Origin: Argyresthia goedartella
Taxonomy: Eukaryota; Arthropoda; Insecta; Lepidoptera; Argyresthiidae
Assembly (NCBI GenBank): GCA_949825045.1
Contig: OX463829.1
Coordinates: forward strand, 24,646,715-24,710,714
Direction of reading: 5' to 3'
Length of the DNA: 64,000 bases
Shown piece after piece: positions 52,768 through 61,405 of this stretch. The notes under the pieces are model-generated. The model was given only the letters and a program-made list of their open reading frames with translations, was not told where the DNA came from and did not search any database. How positions within the stretch are numbered: position 1 is the first letter of the stretch; every line of letters begins with the position of its first letter. The position numbers and the translations under genes were made by a program.

Positions 52768-52865
52768 TACAAACTTATGAATGCACCTGGTTACGTACAT
52801 GGGCTATGAAAGTAGCCGCACCAATAAATTTATAAACTACATTTTGCGGTCTTATATCCAACCTA
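52768..52865 (-). repeat. R4 fragment
   Basis: 'gaatgcacctggttacgtac' and 'agtagccgcaccaataaatt', the middle of R4 on the minus strand. Confidence 0.68.
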
Positions 52866-53059
52866 TTGACATTTCACTAAAATTATATAGTCTGTTATTC
52901 TCACGGTATCTACAAATGCAACGACACACATCCGGGCATACGAAAGCATTTTTGCCCAATCCTGAACGGAGATGCTTCGCTCGGTCAATAATACAAAGGG
53001 GTAAATTTTGGATTGATTATTACCTTATTTTTTTTTAATCTAGCTGGTTAAAGTTTCTG

Positions 53060-53282
53060 CAAAGTAGGTTATCGTAGCGCGAAGATCGGATGGCCGATGG
53101 GGCAAAAAGGTCCTTGAATGGAGACCACGTACTGGCAAGCGCAGTGTGGGTCGGCCACCTACGAGATGGACCGACGACCTGGTGAGGATCGCTGGATCTC
53201 GTTGGATGCAGGTGGCTACGGACCGGTCACGCTGGAGTGCGATTGGAGAGGCTGAACAGGCTGAAATGATGATGATGAGGTA
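53060..53282 (+). pseudogene. RTE-type 3' end
   Basis: Encodes 'DGWAKKVLEWRPRTGKRSVG', GRPPTRWTDDLVR, 'RWMQVATDRSRWSAIGEA', then a (TGA/ATG)n tail. This is the C-terminus and microsatellite-like tail of an RTE-clade element, a different subfamily from 50220-52135. Strong 5' truncation. Confidence 0.8.
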
Positions 53283-53587
53283 ATCGTATGGATCTTACGC
53301 CAATAATCGAAGCCTGCTCTATAGAGCGATGCAAATACTAACTGTACATAACGTAGGTAGGTACCAAACTGTGTTTATATTTGCTAAAGGAAAAATACCG
53401 GCAAAAACATGTTTTCGCCGAATGCCCATTTAGGTGAAAATGAAGATGAAATGCGCTTTTTATGGCAGTGTGTGCTCGAAACGGCTATTGGTAAAGTTTT
53501 ATATTCATTTGAGGGTTAAAAAAACCTATAATAAATGTATGCATCAGTTTTCAGTGCGCTTTTTTAGGGTACCGCACCTTAAAAAGG
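53283..53587. other. No recognised feature
   Basis: No supported feature. Confidence 0.3.
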
Positions 53588-53948
53588 AAAAACCGGTCAA
53601 GTGCGAGTCTAACTCGCGCACTCGTACCACCGTACAGTGGCAGGGTTGGTGTGGAGTGAATAGTTTCGATTTTACATAGCAAAATAATGTTTACAAAGTT
53701 ATTGCTGCGACTACTTTCACACTCCTTGCACGTAACCAGGTGCATTAATAAGTTTGTATTGAATGAATTATTGTATAGGAGCCCCCTTAAATATTTATTT
53801 TATTCTGTTTTTTAGTATTTGTTGTTATAGCGGCAACAGAAATACAAATACAGGTGACAGACGTACGGACGCACGGAAGGACGGACGGACAGCGGAGTCT
53901 TAGTAATAGGGTCCCGTTTGCCACCCTTTGGGTACGGAATCCTAAAAA
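53588..53948 (+). repeat. Dispersed repeat R4, third copy
   Basis: From 'aaaccggtcaagtgcgagtc' to 'gggtacggaatcctaaaaaa', with the '(acgg)n' tract and 'ggagtcttagtaatagggtc'. The first inverted partner AGGGTTCCGTAC is lost by a small deletion. Confidence 0.78.
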
Positions 53949-54640
53949 ATGGACCCATTATAGGATTCCTCGTGTGTCTGACCAAGGTGTATACAAGTAA
54001 TTTGAAAGGACCGAATTCTGGACGAATAAGTTGAAAAGAGATGGTACAAAGGCATTTGCAAATATTAATTCATAAATTGCTGCGATTCTTTATTTTTTTT
54101 GTAGAACTTGTATGAAATAAACAAAAGTTGTTTGCTTTATTTTTCCCGGAAATGTTGTAAACCATAACGACAGCATAACATCAGTCAGACTCAGACAAGC
54201 TTAGACGTTCAAAATATTACATACTAGAAACTCGTGAAATCTCTATTTATAGCAATCGATCGATGTCACTAGGGCTTGCAAAACCGGCTATTTTCGTTCA
54301 TCAAATAACCTTGAAGTTTGTGTCGAGAGTTTTATTGTTTTGACTTCTTTGTTCCCTTTTTTTAAATAATCTGTTATTTGCCGACTCAGTAAATAAATAA
54401 ACAACTTCTCTCACAGGAGTTTTACGATTCTATTTCAGAATTGTGATAATCTGTTCCTGTAACTTTTGAAATATGAAATAGTGATATTCAGCCATTCAGA
54501 ATTGTGTATGGCTAGGTTACGCGGAGCCATTATTTTGCTGATTGTACAGACGAGTAGTCTTGGTGTCTTCCTTGTACTGGGGACGCAACCGTTCGTTTTA
54601 CTGATGGTACAGACCAGACTGTTTGTGTTTTTTTAGGGTA
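53949..54640. other. No recognised feature
   Basis: AT-rich; no gene. Confidence 0.35.
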
Positions 54641-54644
54641 CCGT

Positions 54645-57225
54645 ATACAAAGGGTAAAAACTGTCATCCTCCAGCAAGTCAAGTCTAATGCAAGCTAATT
54701 GAAAAGCTGGATGGAGGACGCCGTCGACGGTCTTCAAGTCCTCGTAGGATATGGACCCCTAACCTCGTGCAGAAGTAAGCGAAGATGGTAACACTCGGTG
54801 TTATTCGGTCGCATCATATACATTCTGCCTAGAGCATTTTTTCTTAATTTCCGGCCAGCCATCAACAGGATTTCCTCTTTTTCTTCGGACAATTTTTTTT
54901 TTTCACACAAAATACGAAAGGACTTCGGAATAAAATTGTTTTTTGGCAAAATCATCTGTATAATTAAAAAAAATACAGTAGTGTTGTTTGTGGTGGGTTA
55001 TTAAGTTTCTCAGCAAGGTTGTCGGAGTTAAAATAAAGGTAATGACCATTTTCAAGATGAACCGCTAAATGTATAACTGGCGGAAACCTTTCATGTATTT
55101 AAAATCACAATATTTTCCACACTTCCTCAGAACTACTGAAGTAGCGCTTACTTTTACATGATGTCGCTTCGTCATTTTTATTTGCAAGGGCAAAAGCCGC
55201 CTGATCGCTGCCCTTATTTACATACTTGTAAATATACTTAATAGATTTTACAGAATTACATAATTCAACATTAATATGAGCATTGAACGTGCGTGAAAGA
55301 ACCTGATTATACGGGACCACCCACCTCTTATCGAATTCGATGTATTTTATTTTTAGTTTGAAACCAGCGTCAGCCGGAGATCATCTTTTGTATTGTGGGT
55401 ATCAATCATCACTTGCTTGTGTCTCTTTTAAAACTTGAAGAGGGAGATTTATTATTCAGGCTTCCACATGGACAGTGCAACATATTGTTTATAATTATTT
55501 CATGTAAAATAGTGTCTTTGTATGTATTTGGTATTTCCGCACTGATAACGTCACCCATTATATCAAGCGAAATGTGTTCAACCAGCCACACCAGTATGTG
55601 GATATGAGGCAAACCACGTTTTTGCCATTCTATGATAGATTACATAAAGCAACGTAGCTCTCCAATTATTTGACGTTCGGTTAAAAGCGCCATTATCTTT
55701 TTAATCTTAAGATGAAACACTCTGGCTATAATATCGTGGGGATCATGAGGCTTTTGACCAGGTAACAATGCATCTGCTATATCTTGCCATCGAGGGTCAC
55801 AGGTCAGGACGACCATAACGGCGTACGTATGTCCATGGCCCTTCAGTGAAAGATGACGACAGCACCACCATTTGACCAAACTGTTCGGCTTCAGCGTCCT
55901 GTTTGCAAGTAGTATCTTTGATAAGTATGTACCGCGCTTAACTTCGTTTGGTTATGTTTAATGTTTAATAAAGTTTAGCCTTTTCGTCTCTATTTTAGCG
56001 TACTCATCTACCAGATATTGGCTAAAAGGAGATCGAAAAAGTTAAAGATGATTTTCTACCCCTTCCCTAATCATTGAACGATAAGAGTAAAAACTGGCAG
56101 CTGAGACATTTTTTACGAGGCGTTTATTTAAAAGGATCCTGTTGTGGTTATCTAATTGAATATCCATCATCACCGCGACAAAACAATAGAAGATATTGTA
56201 GGCCGTCACATGATCGGTGAAGCTCACTGATCCGCTGCAAGCTTTTGTTGGGACTTTCAAGTATTATGTCATGGTGTTGAAACTGTTGACCTTCCATCAC
56301 TAAAGAAACTCCATTCGTTAAGGGTGCGTTGAAACAGCCTCTGTGTTCCTGCGGTGGTTTTTTTTCTACACGTATGTCGACTTTAAATGAATCACAAGAA
56401 GCAGGTACTTTATCCAAGGCTGTTTTCAAATATTTTATGTAAGGATCGACTTTATGTAGCATATTCTAAAGTTGTTTAACTAAGTCTGGTTTAATATCCG
56501 GAAAAATGGAACACTTCAAATTTACTTACCCACGAAAATCATCATTCGAAATCATCTTCACCCTAGAAGTAAACTTGCAAAAATTTTGGTCCTTCTTCTG
56601 ATGACGGCGGCAGTAAACTTCCAATTAAATGGTATACCTGTCCTTGTACTTTAAAAGGAGGGCGTAAATCCTGTGGATGGATGTTTCTTTCCCACCAAAA
56701 GACGTCATTTGGAAGGAACCGTTAAATTTACTAACGATAATCATAAAAGTGCTACAATCAGGGTGAAGATCCATCACTAAACTGTACCTATACAATAAAT
56801 CAGGCAAACGTTCATGGGGCGCAAGGTGAACTTTTCCTGCATCACAACACATGCCAGGTGTTTCCTCCTTCCACTTTAAAGATTTGCATCACTCACACTT
56901 GTGTATCATAATTCCTACAGCAATGATTTTGTCAATTTCATACAAAAATTGTGGTTATATTTCTTACCTGATTTTGCTTTGGTGGTCCATTGTCGTGCAC
57001 ATCTAGCTATTTGCTGTCCTCCTTCATTTCGCTGTTCATATCGAGATTGTGATATTCGGTGCTGTTCAGGATTCGCGTGGATGTGGCAGTAGCTTCTCTA
57101 TGTACTTCAAGGTGAGTCTGTTGGTACTGAGATGCAGCTTCCCTGTGCACCTCAGGGTGAGTCTGCTGGTACTAAGATGCGGCTTGCCTATGTAATTTAG
57201 GGTGCATCCGCTGATGTTTATATTT
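54645..57225 (-). pseudogene. Helitron Rep region, helicase missing
   Basis: Minus-strand remains of a Helitron RepHel protein in the expected order. N-terminal 15-residue repeats (57220-57066); 'HERLPDLLYR' and 'FNGSFQMTSFGGKE' (56820-56660); 'IRVEKKPPQEHRGCFNAP' and 'LQRISELHRSCDGLQYLLLF' (56400-56190); 'FYSYRSMIREG' (56080); 'VMVVLTCDPRWQDIADALL' (55810); the HUH motif 'GLPHIHILVWL' with its two histidines (55600); and the two-tyrosine motif 'SIKYIYKYVNKG' (55230). It continues with 'HERFPPVIHLAVHLENG' (55070), 'LGRMYMM' and 'YHLRLLLHEVRGP' (54810) and 'EDLKTVDGVLHPAFQ' (54700), then stops at about 54645. The Pif1-type helicase domain that should follow is absent. Stops and frameshifts occur throughout. 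The protein would nick and join DNA in rolling-circle transposition. Confidence 0.9.
57066..57225 (-). repeat. 45-bp tandem repeats in the Helitron N-terminus
   Basis: The words 'gtgagtctg' at 57112 and 57157 and 'gtgcatccg' at 57202 mark units of 45 bp, each 15 codons of the type 'THPEVHREAAS'. Such repeats are common at the start of insect Helitron proteins. Confidence 0.8.
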
Positions 57226-57457
57226 CTTAAATGCGATTTTAAACTGCATTTTTCTAGTCACTCTCAAAAAGAAGTAGAAACTCTTTCCAGCTAGTCGTAG
57301 TAAAATGTGTTCTGAATTTAAAGAAATGGTTTATTCAGTCTCAGTCTGCTGAATTGTGAATGTCTTCATTATATTCTTCTGTTAGGTCATGATAAAATTA
57401 CCAAAAGTTACCCTAAACCAGTGTTTAATTAGTATAAAACAGGATTATTTTGAAAGA

Positions 57458-57660
57458 TGTTGTTGGCAACACCGCATGAATGGTGACCCGGAAAAAGTGG
57501 GGAGGTCGATGCGCTCTCTTGCAAATGGACGATCGAGTTGTTCGGACGAAGCTAAGTGCAAATTCTATTATTTATGTTTGTAACTGAAACCCTAACCAGT
57601 GCAGTGCTCATAAAAATAAAAGGGATTGATTGAGACATTATACGTTTATCATTTATAACA
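57458..57660 (+). repeat. Gypsy-type 5' LTR
   Basis: Starts TGTTGTTGGCAAC and ends TTTATAACA, 203 bp. The last 103 bp recur at 59721-59823. Confidence 0.75.
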
Positions 57661-58261
57661 AATCAGAAGTGGTAAGTACCTGTGCAAGTTTTCCATTTGC
57701 ATGTTCTAACATAGTTCTAACCTCAATTCAATACCATCTTATTTTTATGAACTCGTTTTGTATCTGGATGTGTGTTTGTAAACAGTACATTAGTAGAGTA
57801 CCTAGACTATTTGTACCGTTCTAGCAAATTGTAATAGCATAATAATTTATAAAAAGTATGCATGCGTAAGTTATTGTTCTCTGTTCAAGCCAAGTGTTAT
57901 ATTATTCTCTTTGGTATAAGCCACGGCCATTTTGCGTTTCGTTTCGGCTGCCATTTTGTTAACCCTCTCTATGCAGAGCGGGAGAGTTCTTGTTAACCCT
58001 TTCCGCAGTGCAGGAGTTTTTTCTAACATTGACGTAACGCACCTTCCGCTCTTTCGCGCGCGAAAGACCGTCATGATTTTCCTGCATAAGCATAGGTTAA
58101 CAGCCAGACATATTTTTTTTAAAAAGTTATGTTTTTTTTAGGTTTTCATAGTTTTAGTATGTTTAGAGCCGGGGTACAAGGGGAATACAAAAAAACCTTA
58201 TTTTCCTGCTACGAGGCACCATATCGGAGATAATTCAATAAAATGTTCACAACAGCGTGAG

Positions 58262-59682
58262 GTGATGCTGAGATGTCGCCATGCAAGCAGAAAGGATCGT
58301 AATTCAAGTGTCCGGACCGGAAACCAGCAACAGAGTCAGAGGAATCCTCAACGACGCAGCCGGAGCTCTCGACGACGCAGCCGGAGCTACCAGCGGCGCA
58401 GCCGAAGCTTCCAACGACGCAGCCGCAGCTTCCAACGGCGCAGCCGGAGCTCCCAACGGCGCAGCCGGAGCATCCAACGACGCGGCCGCAGCTCCCAACG
58501 GCGCAGCCGGAGCTCCCAACGGCGAAGCCGGAGTTTCAAGGTACGAGAGCAGGATTTAGCACGTGAGCGGGAACGGCTCCAGATAATGACGGATGAGTTA
58601 CGACGCGACCGCGACCGACTAATCGACACACTAGATCATTCTAAGTCACGTCATTTTAGCAAACACAATCACAAAAGCCCGTCTAATCTACGCGAGCGTT
58701 CTCGTAGTCCTGTCTACTCCGCCAAAGATGTTGCTGCCTTACTTAACTCAGTAGCTCAGGCCCGTCCTTCGGCAGTCGGCCGCGCACCCAGTCACACATA
58801 TATTACCGGATTTTGACCCATCCTCAAAAGGACAGCGTGTTGATGTATGGCTAAACCGTCTACGCTTGGGACGAAAAGACGACCATACATTTCGCCTTAC
58901 AAAAACTACAAGGACTGGCCAAAACATGGTATGATAGCTTAGACTCCATTCTATACAACTGGTCAGAGTGGCAACAAAAATTGGCAAGTGCATTTCCCTT
59001 TGAACAGAATTATGGCCAGTCCTTGGAGGATATGTTGAGGCAACGTAGCAAGTTTCACGAACCTATTGAAATGTATTATTATGAGAAACTGGCGTTATTG
59101 AACCAGTGCGATATAGTCGGCAAGCGTGCAGTCGAATGTCTAATTCACGGGTTGAGTGACAAGACAACCAAGTCAAGTGCGTTAGCGCTAAGATGTTCCG
59201 AGCCTGAGCAATTGCTCAGCTATTTAATGAGCAGTAAAGAAAATACGTTACCCCAAGACCGCTATCATTTTCCGGCTAGGAGCAGGACTAGTCTCGAGGC
59301 AACAACAAATGGAGCTGGTGTTAAACCTTACTTCAATAGAGCAAATGCGACACCCAATAATAATGCAACTTTCTGCTTCAACTGTAAGGAGCGGGGTCAC
59401 ACTTTCCGGCTATGTCCCAAGCAACTGACTAAATGCTCCAGCTGCAACAGAGTAGGCCATAGGGCAGAAAATTGCTATGCAAAACCCGACCAGCGTGGCG
59501 GTAAGACCATAACGGAGGCACCAAAGACCATGTCCATAACAGCGTCGAATCCAAATGCTAAATATTATAAAGAGGCCGAAGTAAATGGGGTTAAGGTCAA
59601 GGTTTTTGTCGACTTTGGCAGTGAGGTATATCTGATAGCAAAGTCAGAGCTGTCGAACTTGGGCCATGCGACCACGCAATAA
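58262..59682 (+). pseudogene. Gypsy-type Gag and protease start, frameshifted
   Basis: The first frame (58262-58816) has an Arg/Ser-rich region made of about nine 8-residue units 'RRSRSxQ' (residues about 30-95), a charged coiled-coil-like segment 'LARERERLQIMTDELRRDRD', and 'AKDVAALLNSV'. The capsid domain continues in another frame ('LPDFDPSSKGQRVDVWLNRL') and, after a further shift near 58870, in a third (58880-59682): 'LAKTWYDSL', 'WQQKLASAFPFEQNYGQSL', 'VECLIHGL'. Two zinc knuckles follow, 'CFNCKERGHTFRLC' and 'CSSCNRVGHRAENC', both CX2CX4HX4C, then a protease start 'VFVDFGSEVYLI' with its catalytic Asp. The frame ends at TAA 59680-59682. Confidence 0.85.
58340..58540 (+). repeat. 24-bp tandem repeats in gag
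   Basis: Units of the type 'cgcagccggagctcccaacgg' recur about every 24 bp. Read in one frame they give Arg/Ser-rich sequence, in the next an Ala/Gly/Asn-rich sequence. The Arg/Ser frame joins the rest of Gag. Confidence 0.85.
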
Positions 59683-59720
59683 CAGCTCTAAAAGGGTTCG
59701 GGAACGAGATTGATTGAGAA

Positions 59721-59823
59721 GCAAATTCTATTATTTATGTTTGTAACTGAAACCCTAACCAGTGCAGTGCTCATAAAAATAAAAGGGATTGATTGAGACA
59801 TTATACGTTTATCATTTATAACA
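59721..59823 (+). repeat. Gypsy-type partial 3' LTR
   Basis: Matches 57558-57660 essentially base for base; the first 100 bp of the LTR are missing. Confidence 0.8.
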
Positions 59824-60051
59824 CTTCTGTATTTAAATGTGTTGGCATTGATGACACAAAGAACAAATCAGATTCAGTTTGCTAGAATAGGCTTTGTAGC
59901 CTACTCATACACAATTTACATATTACACTTATACATTTACGTAATCGTATGCTAAAACATTCATATATTTACAAACTATACTATACATATATACTTACAC
60001 TTAAATACACACTAAGATAATGATATTAGTTATATATATATATATATATAA
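59824..60051. other. AT-rich spacer with (TA)n
   Basis: Contains an uninterrupted (TA)n tract ending near 60050, next to the probable LTR start at 60052. No gene. Confidence 0.5.
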
Positions 60052-60505
60052 TGTAATACTAATATAAACACATACATATGCCAACCAACTCGTCGATGTC
60101 GATACGGCAGTATATCGACACGTCTTATCGACCTCGACCTCTCACTAGCGGACAACTCGTCACCGCTAGGCGAGGCGTCTGCGCACCAGAGAACATTCCA
60201 CAGTCATTGCCTAGCTACGACGCGGAACGCATGTCCCTCTTTATCGCAACTGACAAAGACGCGAAACCTGTGCTTGCTTTTCATGCTTGTTTGCTTTCCT
60301 ATTTCTATCTTCCGAACTGTTCTCCTGCTTTATAACTTTGACCTATTAATAGTGCTTGTGCCTTCTACCCTTCTGTGCCCTTTTGATTGCTTACATGTAT
60401 GGATTTTCTGTGTACTCGGATAATACACCGCTGAACTGTAAGTCTTGTGCATTATTATTTGACGACCTACGGGCGTAGTACACAACCCAACACCCATACA
60501 TTACC
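60052..60505 (+). repeat. Probable 5' LTR
   Basis: From TGTAATACT after the (TA)n tract to about 60505, shortly before the primer binding site. Boundaries are inferred; the right LTR is outside the window and cannot confirm them. Confidence 0.45.
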
Positions 60506-60509
60506 ATAC

Positions 60510-60518
60510 TGGTGACCC
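60510..60518 (+). other. Primer binding site, tRNA-Trp type
   Basis: TGGTGACCC matches the complement of a tRNA 3' end GGGTCACCA, which is that of insect tRNA-Trp as I remember it. It lies just ahead of gag. Confidence 0.65.
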
Positions 60519-60523
60519 ACAAT

Positions 60524-61405
60524 ATGAGCCAAGACAAGGAATTTAGTGATGCACTTGAGCCCCAAGCCGGCACGTCATCGGAAAATAGTGCTGGGACGAT
60601 GTCGATAAAATCGAGCAACGTTTTTAAGGTTGGCGTGAGAGTGCCACCTTTCTGGGCAGATGAACCGGAGATCTGGTTCGCCCAAGTCGAGGGACAATTT
60701 ACCATTTCCGGCATTACCAATGACTCGACAAAATTTAATTATGTGATTGCACAACTCGACAACCAATATTCTCGCGAGGTGAAAGATATTATTATTAATC
60801 CCCCGGCAACCATGAAATATGCGAAACTGAAGTCCGAATTAATCAAAAGACTGGGCATCTCCAACGAGAAGAAGACCAAACAGCTGCTGATGCACGAAGA
60901 ACTGGGCGACCGCAAGCCGTCGCACTTCTTCCGACATCTCAAGGACCTAGCGGGCCCCGCAGTACCGGACGAGTTCATCAAGTCTATTTGGACCACACGC
61001 CTTCCTCATGGCATACAGATGGTGCTCGCGGGACAACCAGCTTCAACTTCGCGTGAAGATCTCTGCGACCTAGCCGATCGTGTCAACGATTTGGCCTGTT
61101 CTTCGCCTAACGTCGCCGCAGTGACTAGTAGAGCTCCGGGTTCAATCCTTAGCGATCTTACCAGAGAAATCGCAGAACTACGGAAACAGTTCCAGCAGTT
61201 CCAGGCGACTACATCTGGAAGGAGTGGCAGATCTAGAACGCGTTTACCTCAAGGCAAGCGAACCGAGACTTCGAGACAACGGTCCCAGTCGAATTACCGC
61301 AAATATCCTCTTTGCTGGTACCACGGGAAGTTCGGAGACAGGGCCAGCAAGTGCATGCGGCCTTGTGATTTCAAGTCGGCGGAAAACGCGAAGGGCAGTC
61401 TATAA
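60524..61405 (+). CDS. CsRn1-type Gypsy Gag
   Basis: An uninterrupted 293-residue Gag. I start it at the ATG 60524 ('MSQDKEF'), not at upstream non-ATG codons. The capsid part has '[20 protein letters not shown]', '[10 protein letters not shown]', '[20 protein letters not shown]' and '[14 protein letters not shown]', typical of this group. A Gln/Arg-rich segment precedes the zinc motif with Cys264, His267, Cys277 and Cys281 ('[18 protein letters not shown]'), a CHCC type unlike the CCHC of most Gypsy elements. It ends in TAA at 61403-61405, overlapping the pol ATG by one base (TAATG). It forms the particle that packages element RNA. Confidence 0.92.
   Translation: MSQDKEFSDALEPQAGTSSENSAGTMSIKSSNVFKVGVRVPPFWADEPEIWFAQVEGQFTISGITNDSTKFNYVIAQLDNQYSREVKDIIINPPATMKYAKLKSELIKRLGISNEKKTKQLLMHEELGDRKPSHFFRHLKDLAGPAVPDEFIKSIWTTRLPHGIQMVLAGQPASTSREDLCDLADRVNDLACSSPNVAAVTSRAPGSILSDLTREIAELRKQFQQFQATTSGRSGRSRTRLPQGKRTETSRQRSQSNYRKYPLCWYHGKFGDRASKCMRPCDFKSAENAKGSL

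Larger units (their letters stand above)
57458..59823 (+). mobile_element. Gypsy-type LTR element, shortened
   Basis: A left LTR (57458-57660, TGTTG...AACA), a gag-protease region and a partial right LTR (59721-59823), which matches the last 103 bp of the left LTR. RT, RNase H and integrase are absent: the right LTR begins about 40 bp after the protease region. No target duplication is seen, so the 3' part probably arose by deletion or recombination. Confidence 0.82.

Noticed and set aside
58281..58559. Ala/Gly-rich frame overlapping gag as a separate gene
   Set aside because: It ends with the 24-bp repeats and has no link to downstream Gag domains; kept only as a finding.
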